From assembly GCA_002320935.1 (NCBI GenBank), contig DCLG01000084.1, positions 243,891 to 262,439 of the forward strand: DNA of 18,549 nucleotides, given 5' to 3'. A model generated the notes under the pieces. That model had not been told where the DNA came from. It saw nothing but the letters and a program-made list of their open reading frames with translations, and ran no database searches. Origin of the DNA: Pedobacter sp. UBA1654 (lineage in GTDB: Bacteria; Bacteroidota; Bacteroidia; Sphingobacteriales; Sphingobacteriaceae). Both the position numbers and the translations under genes were made by a program. Below are positions 6,427 through 15,379 of this stretch, in pieces (positions within the stretch are counted from its first letter, which is position 1; each line of letters opens with the position of its first letter).

Positions 6427-8055
6427 ATGCTCAATACATTTAACAAAAACATCCTCCTATCTAACGAGCAGCAACGACTTGATGCATTGCGCAGATACAG
6501 GATCTTCAATACTGAGGCGGAGAAATCTTTTAAAAATATCGCGCGCTTAGTCGCTGAGATCTTCAATGTTTCCATCGCCATGATCTCGCTTGTCGATGAT
6601 CAGGAGGTTTCTTTTCAGTCCAACACTGGCATGGTAAACACAATGGTCCCCAGAGGGGAAAGCTTTTGTTCGCTAACCGTGCTTAGTCCTGAAGTGAATG
6701 TTGTTGAAGATGCACGTATGGATCCGGTAGTTGCAGATAATCCGCTGGTTTGCGGCGAATTCGGCTTACGGTTCTATGCTGGAGCACCATTGATCACACC
6801 TGATGGCTTCATGATTGGAACCGTGTGTGTCGTAGATACGAAACCTAGGGCCTTCAGTGAGCATGATAAACGCATCTTAGCCGGGATGGCAGGGCTGGTA
6901 ATGGATAAGATTGAGCTCCACCTGACTAATATGCAGAATGCTGAACGCCAGCAGGAAATCAATCGGGAACTCTTGGAGAGCAATGAAAAGTTAGGTGCCA
7001 GTGAACAGAATTTTCAGAACATCCTAAATACCATGGCAGAAGGTGTTGGTATTATTGATGCTACCGGCCAATTGGTTTATGCGAATGCTATGGCTCAGCA
7101 GATTCTTGGCCTGACGCATAGTAAAATTAAAGAAAGGACATTTGACGACCCGCGTTGGCAGAACCTTCGGGTCGATGGTGCTCCACTCCCGGAAGAAGAG
7201 CATCCTATGGCAATAATGATGCGCAGCGGAGCGCCTGTTTTTGATCATGAGATCGGCGTGCAGCCACCTGACCGTGAACGCTTCTATATATCTATTAATG
7301 CCGCGCCGATTATCGACCCCAAGACTGGCGAACTTACGGGAGGTATCGGCACTTTTATGGATGTTACCAACCGCCGACGCGTGCTTCAACAGAAAGATGA
7401 GTTTATCAATGTTGCAAGCCATGAGCTGAAAACACCGGTTACCAGTTTGAAGGCTGCAATACAGGTGATGGAACGCATGAAAGACAAGCCGAATCCGGTG
7501 ATGTTCGATAAGATGCTGAACCAGGCAAGCAGAAGCCTTAATAAACTTAACCGGCTTATTATAGACCTGCTGGACAGCAACCGAATCTCGGAAGGGCAGC
7601 TGCAATTACGTAAGGTGCGCTTTAACGTTGGCGAACTGGCAGCAGAATGTGGCAATCATATTCGTACCTCCGGTAAATTCGACCTGGTCGTGGAAGGTGC
7701 TACCGATACGATGGTACATGCAGACGAACAGCAGATTGAGCAGGTGCTGATAAATTATCTGAACAATGCTGTAAAGTATGCACCAGATTCGAAAGTGATC
7801 AGGATTGTTTGTGAAAATCTAGAGGATACCTTAAAGGTTTCTGTAGTAGACCAGGGTCCGGGTATACCAGCAAAGCTGATCCCGCATGTCTTTGATCGAT
7901 ACTACCGCGCGGATTACAGCGGTCACCGTTTTTCCGGACTGGGTTTAGGTTTATACATTTGTGCCGAGATCATTAAAAAGCATGACGGCCAGATAGGTGT
8001 GGAATCTGAACTTGGTGAAGGCAGTAGTTTCTGGTTTACCTTGCCGATGAGCTGA
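6427..8055 (+). CDS. Soluble GAF-PAS sensor histidine kinase
   Basis: The domains in order over 542 residues are a GAF domain (about 10-170: VAEIFNVSIAMISLVDDQEVSFQS, FYAGAPLITPDGFMIGTVCVVD), a short coiled segment, a PAS domain (about 192-315: ILNTMAEGVGIIDATGQLVYANAMA), HisKA (about 322-388) and HATPase_c (about 430-542). The phospho-accepting His332 lies in ASHELKTP. The N-box is LNNAVKYAP (Asn447), the G1 box DQGPGIP (Asp475), and a later glycine box is FSGLGLGLYI. No membrane span is present, so it is a cytoplasmic kinase that senses an internal signal through GAF and/or PAS. The ligand cannot be told. Its 3' end overlaps the convergent response regulator by 20 bp; the two are plausible partners, but this is inferred from proximity. 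Confidence 0.93.
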   Translation: MLNTFNKNILLSNEQQRLDALRRYRIFNTEAEKSFKNIARLVAEIFNVSIAMISLVDDQEVSFQSNTGMVNTMVPRGESFCSLTVLSPEVNVVEDARMDPVVADNPLVCGEFGLRFYAGAPLITPDGFMIGTVCVVDTKPRAFSEHDKRILAGMAGLVMDKIELHLTNMQNAERQQEINRELLESNEKLGASEQNFQNILNTMAEGVGIIDATGQLVYANAMAQQILGLTHSKIKERTFDDPRWQNLRVDGAPLPEEEHPMAIMMRSGAPVFDHEIGVQPPDRERFYISINAAPIIDPKTGELTGGIGTFMDVTNRRRVLQQKDEFINVASHELKTPVTSLKAAIQVMERMKDKPNPVMFDKMLNQASRSLNKLNRLIIDLLDSNRISEGQLQLRKVRFNVGELAAECGNHIRTSGKFDLVVEGATDTMVHADEQQIEQVLINYLNNAVKYAPDSKVIRIVCENLEDTLKVSVVDQGPGIPAKLIPHVFDRYYRADYSGHRFSGLGLGLYICAEIIKKHDGQIGVESELGEGSSFWFTLPMS

Positions 8056-8425
8056 TCATCTGATCAACAATGTTTAACAAATCGTCCAGATCAAATGGTT
8101 TAGCTAAATAGGCTTCGGCTCCGGCCTGCTCACTGAGCTTTTCAATATCGCTATTCGCCGAAAAATAGATCACAGGTATACTTTTTAGTTCTTCAGACTG
8201 CTTCAGTAATTGGGTAGCCACAATGCCACCTTCTTCAGGAATCCAGTTGTCCATCAGGATAACGTCGGGCCGAATGGCAGTAACCTGTTCTACAACCTCA
8301 CTGCAGTTGGTAAAGGTATGAACCTGCCAGCCTTTTTCTTCAAGAACATAACTGCATATGGATAGGATGTCTTCGTCATCATCGAAGATCATCACCTTTC
8401 TTGTGGTGACTTCAGTTGTCTGCAT
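8036..8425 (-). CDS. Single-domain response regulator (REC only)
   Basis: The 129 residues are one complete receiver domain with no output domain. Acidic pocket residues are in FDDDED (Asp16, Asp17), the phospho-acceptor is Asp59 in ILMDNWIPEEGG, the switch Ser is at 89 in YFSANS, and Lys109 is in AYLAKPFD. Such stand-alone receivers act as phosphorelay intermediates or through protein-protein contacts. Asn60-Trp61-Ile62-Pro63 replaces the more usual Met/Leu-x-x-Pro after the acceptor Asp, within normal variation. The gene faces the histidine kinase and shares its last 20 bp. It could instead belong with the hydrolase gene behind it, which reads in the same direction and ends 30 bp upstream. 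Confidence 0.93.
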   Translation of the reverse strand: MQTTEVTTRKVMIFDDDEDILSICSYVLEEKGWQVHTFTNCSEVVEQVTAIRPDVILMDNWIPEEGGIVATQLLKQSEELKSIPVIYFSANSDIEKLSEQAGAEAYLAKPFDLDDLLNIVDQMISSSAR

Positions 8426-8431
8426 AGGTCG

Positions 8432-8439
8432 TAAAGGTA
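8432..8439 (-). promoter_or_regulatory. -7-like element for the response regulator
   Basis: TACCTTTA on the minus strand matches TAnnTTTG except for the last base and ends 6 bases before the regulator ATG. A TTTTG lies about 22 bases upstream, inside the end of the hydrolase gene, as a possible -33. Weak support. Confidence 0.3.
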
Positions 8440-8455
8440 AGTTTTTATGAAGAGT

Positions 8456-9307
8456 TTATTTCAAAATCAACTTTTTCAGTTCCCCAACTTCTTTCAGTAG
8501 TAGTGGGAATGCAGGCTGTGCCATGCCACCGTGGTCAAAACCTTGCAGTTCAAATAACCTCGTTGTTTTATGTCCGGCCAGCTTCATCATTCGATTCAGG
8601 TATGCATTTTCTTCATACCTGCCCAATAGTTCCATTTCACGATCACCTGTAATCAGCAGCATGGGCGGTGCATCTGACCTTACATGGTATAACGGTGCAT
8701 ATCTATCAATAGTGGGCTGAATATCTTTAATGCCCATCTCCTGACGGACCGTAAAATGTGTAATGGCTTGACCGCTAAATGGTATAACACCGGCGATATC
8801 ATTTGCATCAACTTTATACTTCGCCAGATATTGTTTGTCGAGGCTGATCATAGCACCCAGATAGCCGCCTGCGGAATGTCCCGAGACAAAGATCAGCTTG
8901 TTACTGCCACCATAAGTTGCGATGTGCTTGAATGCCCAGGCCACTGCTGCCGCTGCATCCTCAAGGTATGCCGGTGCTTTCGCTTTTGGTGACAGGCGAT
9001 AACCCACCCCAATTACAGCTACACCTTTGTCCAATAATGCTGCGGGGATTTCACGATGGCCGCCAGTAATGCCTCCGCCATGAAACCACACAACCGTTGC
9101 AAAGTTCTTTACGTTTTTTGGGTAATATATGTCAAGCCTGCACTGCGATTTGATATAGCTGTCGCTGATTGAATTGGAGTCCGGATAGTAGAAGATGTTG
9201 TTCTTTCTTGTGCCTGTTTGCTGCCCGAAACCATGAAAGCTGATGCATACAAAAGCAATCATCATCAATAATCGACTAATATGCTGGGGGCTGAATTTCT
9301 GTCTCAT
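8456..9307 (-). CDS. Secreted alpha/beta-hydrolase, esterase-like
   Basis: The 283-residue protein has an N-terminal signal or anchor segment (LLMMIAFVCISFHGFGQ, about residues 13-29). The alpha/beta-hydrolase features are the oxyanion-hole motif FHGGG (His76-Gly79), the nucleophile elbow GHSAGG with Ser145, Asp222 in LLITGDRE and His259 in FDHGGM. This is the HGGG-containing layout of the hormone-sensitive-lipase/BD-FAE (Aes-like) group, so carboxylester hydrolysis, perhaps deacetylation of sugars or peptides, is likely; the substrate is not visible. All triad residues are present. It sits between the single-domain regulator and the thiC terminator, as the first gene of a possible two-gene minus-strand unit with the regulator (30 bp gap). 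Confidence 0.87.
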   Translation of the reverse strand: MRQKFSPQHISRLLMMIAFVCISFHGFGQQTGTRKNNIFYYPDSNSISDSYIKSQCRLDIYYPKNVKNFATVVWFHGGGITGGHREIPAALLDKGVAVIGVGYRLSPKAKAPAYLEDAAAAVAWAFKHIATYGGSNKLIFVSGHSAGGYLGAMISLDKQYLAKYKVDANDIAGVIPFSGQAITHFTVRQEMGIKDIQPTIDRYAPLYHVRSDAPPMLLITGDREMELLGRYEENAYLNRMMKLAGHKTTRLFELQGFDHGGMAQPAFPLLLKEVGELKKLILK

Positions 9308-9392
9308 ACGTTAGTAGGTATGATGCAAGTTAAACAGTATTGACCCAATCAGTTTAAGGAAGAGGGTAACAATTTTGCAGGAATATCTAGAA

Positions 9393-9434
9393 GATCAACA
9401 GCGGAACATCCATCTGACTGTTCCGCTGTTGATC
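9393..9434. terminator. Perfect 16-bp stem-loop between thiC and the hydrolase gene
   Basis: GATCAACAGCGGAACA (9393-9408) pairs perfectly with TGTTCCGCTGTTGATC (9419-9434) around a 10-base loop. It starts 9 bp past the thiC stop on the minus strand. The T content after the stem is modest (TTCTAGATATT on the minus strand), so this is a strong hairpin with a weak U-tract. It is most likely the thiC transcript end or an RNA-stabilising 3' structure. Confidence 0.65.
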
Positions 9435-9443
9435 AATATAGTT

Positions 9444-11339
<1,896 letters not shown>

Positions 11340-11397
11340 TTACACCTCAGGGAAGCACCTGTACAAGGAATGGCAAACAACATGGACATGTCGTCTC

Positions 11398-11468
11398 ACT
11401 TTTCCCTTCGGCAGTACTAACTGCATCAGGTTCAAAGGGTATATCTCAGCACAAGGCACCCCTAAAGT
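11398..11468 (-). promoter_or_regulatory. TPP riboswitch (thi-box) aptamer upstream of thiC
   Basis: Read on the minus strand, the conserved TPP aptamer parts appear in order: GGGGTGCC, GCTGAGAT, ACCC, TTTGAACCTGAT and GAAGGGAA. P1 closes with ACTTT (11468-11464) against AAAGT (11402-11398). P5 is GCAG-TTAGTA-CTGC. The aptamer ends 70 bases before the thiC ATG. No U-tailed hairpin lies in that spacer, so control may act at translation or by another route. Binding of thiamine pyrophosphate is expected to repress thiC. Confidence 0.95.
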
Positions 11469-11474
11469 TTTTTT

Positions 11475-11482
11475 TAAAGCTA
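11475..11482 (-). promoter_or_regulatory. -7-like element for the thiC riboswitch transcript
   Basis: TAGCTTTA on the minus strand matches TAnnTTTG except for the last base and lies 6 bp upstream of the aptamer P1 stem, the position expected for a promoter starting just before the riboswitch. No clear -33 partner. Confidence 0.35.
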
Positions 11483-11569
11483 TAAAATCTGTTGTTAATT
11501 CCATATTAATTTGACCTTCATCTGTAAAAATTAATCAAAATTCTATAAGCAATTCCGCGGGAGATGCCT

Positions 11570-11577
11570 TAGCTTTG
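11570..11577 (+). promoter_or_regulatory. -7 promoter element for the metal-efflux operon
   Basis: TAGCTTTG matches TAnnTTTG exactly and ends 9 bases before the ATG at 11587. It is the best promoter candidate for the HYC_CC_PP gene and possibly for the whole efflux operon. A -33 TTG is not evident, which would fit a need for an activator, but that is inference. Confidence 0.5.
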
Positions 11578-11586
11578 TGCTTAAGC

Positions 11587-11988
11587 ATGAAAAGGACACT
11601 ATTGATTTTACTTGCCTTTGTTTACCTTGGGTTCTCTCAAGGGCCAACGGTGTATCTTCATTATTGCATGGGAGAACTGGTCCAGATGGGACTGGAGCAT
11701 CCTGGCGAGTCTGGTGCTTGTTCGTTCTGTGGTATGAACAAAGAGGCTTCTGATCGGGAAGCTTGCTGTCAGGAAGACACCAAAAGCATAAAGGTTGATA
11801 ATGTCCAGAAGATTGTCAAAAGCGAGTTCCAATTCGAACAAGCGCCAGTACTGCTGCCCAGAACCCTCATCGAACAATTTCTCCAATCTACCCCCCAACA
11901 AGGAATACAAGCTGTCTTTTCTGAAAAAGAGCAGCCCCCACTACAGGATATTCCCGTTTTCATACGGAACTGTACCTATCGCATTTAG
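11587..11988 (+). CDS. HYC_CC_PP family protein
   Basis: The start is taken at 11587 because it gives a clean signal peptide (MKRTLLILLAFVYLGFSQG); an upstream in-frame TTG at 11575 lies in the promoter element. The 133-residue product has the three hallmarks the family is named for: HYC (His25-Tyr26-Cys27), CC (Cys60-Cys61) and PP (Pro117-Pro118). It also has a CSFCGM pair (Cys45, Cys48) and a C-terminal NCTYRI (Cys129). This small exported Bacteroidota family has no established function. Its Cys/His/Met content and its place directly before a CusA-type pump suggest a periplasmic copper or silver binding role. A gap of 161 bp separates it from the pump gene on the same strand. Confidence 0.85.
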   Translation: MKRTLLILLAFVYLGFSQGPTVYLHYCMGELVQMGLEHPGESGACSFCGMNKEASDREACCQEDTKSIKVDNVQKIVKSEFQFEQAPVLLPRTLIEQFLQSTPQQGIQAVFSEKEQPPLQDIPVFIRNCTYRI

Positions 11989-12082
11989 TACCATCGCGCA
12001 TCATTTTACACCTTCGTGTAATGGCAACAGGCTGGCCTGAATACTGCCTGAAACTTATTAGAATATTTCGTTAATCCCGGTT

Positions 12083-12100
12083 TAAAGCGTTTTTGCTTTA
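12083..12100 (+). repeat. Inverted repeat upstream of the pump gene (1)
   Basis: TAAAGC (12083-12088) and GCTTTA (12095-12100) form a perfect 6-bp dyad around GTTTTT. It lies in the 161-bp gap between the HYC_CC_PP and pump genes. It could be an operator or an RNA hairpin; the stem is short. Confidence 0.35.
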
Positions 12101-12117
12101 TGCAGGATCATCATTTC

Positions 12118-12134
12118 CAATGCAATATGCATTG
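12118..12134 (+). repeat. Inverted repeat upstream of the pump gene (2)
   Basis: CAATGCA (12118-12124) and TGCATTG (12128-12134) form a perfect 7-bp dyad with a 3-base spacer, ending 15 bp before the pump ATG at 12150. The compact symmetry fits a regulator-binding site better than a terminator, and no T-run follows. No regulator gene is visible in the window. Confidence 0.45.
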
Positions 12135-12149
12135 TTAGCGCAAGCATAA

Positions 12150-13445
12150 ATGGTACATAAAATTATTGAATGGTCCCTTCGTAACCGATGGATCGTGCTC
12201 CTCCTGGCAACAGGCTTGTTTATCTGGGGCATATTCGCGGTAAAGAAGAACCCTATTGATGCAATACCCGACCTTTCTGAAAATCAGGTGATCGTCTATA
12301 CAGAGTGGATGGGCAGATCGCCGCAACTTATCGAAGATCAGTTGACATATCCGCTGGTTACCAACTTACAAGGTCTTCCAAAGATCAAATACGTGCGTGG
12401 CTCCTCCATGTTCGGCATGAGTTTCATTTATGTGATCTTTGAAGATGACGTTGATGTATACTGGGCCAGGGAACGGGTGTTGGAACGTTTAAGCACCATC
12501 AGCAATACCTTACCTGGCGGAGCAAACCCACAACTCGGCCCTGATGGTACCGGCGTGGGGCATGTACTCTGGTATACCCTGGATGCGCCAAACCTGGATC
12601 TGGGCGAACAGCGCGCCATACAGGACTGGTATGTTAAATTCGCCCTGCAAAATGTACCTGGTGTAAGTGAAATTGCATCCTTCGGGGGCTTCCAGAAGCA
12701 GTACCAGATTGCTGTAGATCCCAATAAACTCCTTTACTATAAACTGTCGATCCCTGAAATCATCAGTGCCGTGCGCACCAATAACAATGAATCCGGGGGT
12801 AGGAAATTTGAAATGAGCGGTATTGGCTACATCATCAAAACCTCCGGATACCTCAAATCACTTGAGGAAATTTCGAATATTCCTGTGAAAAACCAAAATG
12901 GAACGGCCATTAAGGTCTCCGATGTCGCAACCGTGCAGATGACAGGTGAAACACGACTGGGCATCTTCGATCAGGACGGCGAAGGTGAACGCGTAGGTGG
13001 AATTGTAGTCATGCGCTATGGAGAAAATGCTGCCGAAGTGATCGACCGGGTGAAATCTAAGATGAAGGAGGTTTCTAAAGGTCTGCCGGAGGGTGTCAAG
13101 TTCGACATCGTATATGACCGTGGTGAACTGATCCAGGAATCGGTGGACTCAATCACAACGACCCTCATTGAAGAGATGATTGTAGTTTCGCTGGTGGTGA
13201 TCGTTTTTCTTTTTCATTGGAGAAGTGCAGTCAGCATCATCATCCAAATTCCCATTACCATCGCAACCAGCTTTATCCTGTTAAACGCATTTGACATATC
13301 ATCGAACATCATGTCGCTTACCGGAATCGCACTTGCCATTGGTGTCATTGTAGACAATGGTATTGTGATGAGTGAAAATGCCTACAAGCATCTTTCAGAA
13401 AAATATGAAAACTGGCAGGAACAACAAAATACGAAGCACTTATGA
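12150..13445 (+). CDS. CusA/CzcA-type heavy-metal RND pump, N-terminal half (TM1-TM4)
   Basis: The 431 residues match the first part of a heavy-metal RND pump. TM1 is at about 14-31, then NPIDAIPDLSENQVIVYTEW, the periplasmic porter region (about 40-340) and TM2-TM4 at about 343-408. Asp402 in VDNGIVMSEN corresponds to the proton-relay Asp405 of E. coli CusA. The frame ends at TGA 13443-13445 in the cytoplasmic TM4-TM5 loop, just after NWQEQQNTKHL, and the rest of the pump continues in another frame from an ATG at 13442 that overlaps this stop (ATGA). Family members are normally a single chain of about 1040-1070 residues; the two parts sum to 1076. So this is either a one-base frameshift or sequencing error, or a pump made as two polypeptides. 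Family call firm, split status unresolved. Confidence 0.88.
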   Translation: MVHKIIEWSLRNRWIVLLLATGLFIWGIFAVKKNPIDAIPDLSENQVIVYTEWMGRSPQLIEDQLTYPLVTNLQGLPKIKYVRGSSMFGMSFIYVIFEDDVDVYWARERVLERLSTISNTLPGGANPQLGPDGTGVGHVLWYTLDAPNLDLGEQRAIQDWYVKFALQNVPGVSEIASFGGFQKQYQIAVDPNKLLYYKLSIPEIISAVRTNNNESGGRKFEMSGIGYIIKTSGYLKSLEEISNIPVKNQNGTAIKVSDVATVQMTGETRLGIFDQDGEGERVGGIVVMRYGENAAEVIDRVKSKMKEVSKGLPEGVKFDIVYDRGELIQESVDSITTTLIEEMIVVSLVVIVFLFHWRSAVSIIIQIPITIATSFILLNAFDISSNIMSLTGIALAIGVIVDNGIVMSENAYKHLSEKYENWQEQQNTKHL

Positions 13446-15379
13446 GAAGCTGGTTTAAAAGAAAAGTGAACAGAGATGCAAACTGGATCTCTGAAGAAGA
13501 TAGACTTAAGGTCATCGAAAAATCCAGTAAGCAGGTGTCACGGGGCGTTTTTTTCGCAACAGTGATTATCATTACCTCATTTCTTCCGGTTTTTATGTTG
13601 ACCGGGCAGGAGGGTAAAATGTTCCATCCACTGGCATTTACCAAAACTTTCATCATGATTGTTGACGCTGTGCTGGTGCTAACACTTGCACCGGTGCTGA
13701 TATCATTTTTCATGAAAGGAAAGTTCAGGCCTGATCATGCGAACCCGGTAAACCGCTTTTTGGAACGCTATTATGAACCTGTAATCCGTGGCGTCTTGAA
13801 TTGGCGCAAAACAACCATTGCGGTCAATGTTATAGCCCTGCTGATTACCATTCCGCTGCTTAAAAATCTGGGTACGGAGTTTATGCCTGCTCTTGATGAG
13901 CAAAGCATCCTCTTTATGCCGGTTACCTTACCGGATGTTTCCAACAATGAGGCAAAACGCATCCTGCAGGTGCAGGACAAGATCATCAAGTCGGTGCCAG
14001 AAGTAGATAAGGTGCTCGGAAAAGCAGGACGTGCAAGTACAGCTACAGATAACTCCCCGATCAGTATGATTGAAACCATCATCATGCTTAAACCCAAATC
14101 GGAATGGCGGGAAGGACTTACTAAAAAGGACATCATCAATGAGCTTGATCACAAGTTACAGATTCCTGGTGTGGTAAACGGCTGGACACAACCCATCATA
14201 AACCGCATTAACATGCTTGCAACCGGCATCCGTACAGATGTGGGTGTAAAGATCTATGGACAGAATCTGGATACCATTGCCAAGGTTTCAGAGCGGGTAA
14301 AAAGGGCACTTGAAGGTACAAGCGGGGTTACGGACCTCTATGTTGATCCGATAACAGGTGGTAAATATCTGGCGATCGATGTAAAGCGTAATGAACTTGC
14401 CAGGTATGGCTTAACCGTTGATGATGTAAATCAGGTGGTGGAGTCTGCACTTGGTGGTGCTCCCGTTGGTAATACCATTGAAGGGCGGCAGCGGTTCTCC
14501 ATCAGCGTTCGGCTTGGTCAGGCTTTCAGAAGCAGTGTAGAAGGCATTAAGCGCATTCCATTAACATCTCCGAGCATGGGCGAGATTCCACTGTCTGCAG
14601 TTGCGGATGTTCGTTTTGAAGATGGACCACCAATGATCAACTCCGAAAATGCCATGTTACGCGGTGCCGTAATGTTCAATGTACGTGATCGCGATCTTGG
14701 CAGCACGGTTGAAGATGCAATTGCCAGGATCAATGAAAGCAGGGGGATCCTGCCTGAAGGCTACTTTCTGGAATGGAGTGGGCAGTATGAGAATCTCATA
14801 CGCGGGCAGAAAACATTAACCTGGATTGCGCCAATTGTCCTCCTGGTAATCTTTTTCTCCTTGTACTTCGCGTTCAATTCGCTTCGGGAGGCATTCCTCA
14901 GTCTTATTACGGTGCCTTTTGCACTTATTGGCGGTGTCTACCTCATTTACGTTTTCGACGTAAACCTGTCCATTGGCGTTGCAGTGGGCTTTATTGCCTT
15001 GTTCGGGATTGCGGTAGAGACCGGGATCGTCATGGTGATCTACCTGAATGATGCCATGCACCAGCTGGTGAAGTTGAAAGGTAATTCCAGCGCAACCATC
15101 ACCCGGGAAGACTTACGCGAATACGTGGTTAGAGGCGCAGCCAAGCGACTTCGACCTAAGCTAATGACCGTATGTGTATCCCTGTTTGGCTTGATCCCTG
15201 TACTTTGGGCGACCGGGGTAGGCAGTGATGTGATGCAGCCTATTGTGTTGCCGATGATTGGTGGCGTACTTACTTCTTCTACCCACATTCTGCTTGTTAC
15301 ACCCCTCATCTTTCTGATGAGCAAAGAATATGAATTGAAAAAATATGGAAAACTGGAGGTCAGTAATGCGAACCATTAA
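13442..15379 (+). CDS. CusA/CzcA-type heavy-metal RND pump, C-terminal half (TM5-TM12)
   Basis: The 645 residues continue the pump: TM5 (about 35-53, FFATVIIITSFLPVFML), TGQEGKMFHPLAFTKTF, TM6, TM7, the second periplasmic domain and TM8-TM12. The CusA methionine triad is present at matching spacing: Met159 (LFMPVTLP), Met209 (SMIETI) and Met258 (NMLATGI), separated by 50 and 49 residues as in E. coli Met573/623/672. The relay residues Glu526 (AVETGIV) and Lys573 (LRPKLMT) are also present. This points to Cu(I)/Ag(I) rather than Zn/Co/Cd transport. The frame is open upstream only to about 13406, so the junction with the first half lies within some 40 bases. It is translated from the overlapping ATG or by frame-shifting if the split is real. 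It overlaps the TolC-like gene by 14 bp. Confidence 0.9.
   Translation: MRSWFKRKVNRDANWISEEDRLKVIEKSSKQVSRGVFFATVIIITSFLPVFMLTGQEGKMFHPLAFTKTFIMIVDAVLVLTLAPVLISFFMKGKFRPDHANPVNRFLERYYEPVIRGVLNWRKTTIAVNVIALLITIPLLKNLGTEFMPALDEQSILFMPVTLPDVSNNEAKRILQVQDKIIKSVPEVDKVLGKAGRASTATDNSPISMIETIIMLKPKSEWREGLTKKDIINELDHKLQIPGVVNGWTQPIINRINMLATGIRTDVGVKIYGQNLDTIAKVSERVKRALEGTSGVTDLYVDPITGGKYLAIDVKRNELARYGLTVDDVNQVVESALGGAPVGNTIEGRQRFSISVRLGQAFRSSVEGIKRIPLTSPSMGEIPLSAVADVRFEDGPPMINSENAMLRGAVMFNVRDRDLGSTVEDAIARINESRGILPEGYFLEWSGQYENLIRGQKTLTWIAPIVLLVIFFSLYFAFNSLREAFLSLITVPFALIGGVYLIYVFDVNLSIGVAVGFIALFGIAVETGIVMVIYLNDAMHQLVKLKGNSSATITREDLREYVVRGAAKRLRPKLMTVCVSLFGLIPVLWATGVGSDVMQPIVLPMIGGVLTSSTHILLVTPLIFLMSKEYELKKYGKLEVSNANH

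Noticed and set aside
7024..7605. Antisense frame of 193 codons opposite the histidine kinase
   Set aside because: It lies opposite the PAS and HisKA domains, has no promoter or family match and is a coding shadow.
11575..11586. TTG start giving a 4-residue longer HYC_CC_PP protein
   Set aside because: It lies inside the TAGCTTTG promoter element and would put polar residues before a clean signal peptide; the ATG at 11587 is better.
12006..12021. Hairpin TTACAC-CTTC-GTGTAA after the HYC_CC_PP gene as terminator
   Set aside because: The stem is only 6 bp and is followed by ATGGCAAC with no T-run; not enough to call a terminator that would separate the operon.
13419..13445. Programmed -1 frameshift joining the two pump halves
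   Set aside because: No X XXY YYZ slippery heptamer is in the zero frame between 13406 and 13445, and no obvious downstream pseudoknot was seen. A mutation, sequencing error or re-initiation at ATGA fits better.
15345..15365. Upstream ATG for the TolC-like gene
   Set aside because: It adds MENWRSV before a normal signal peptide; the ATG at 15366 starts directly with the signal sequence.
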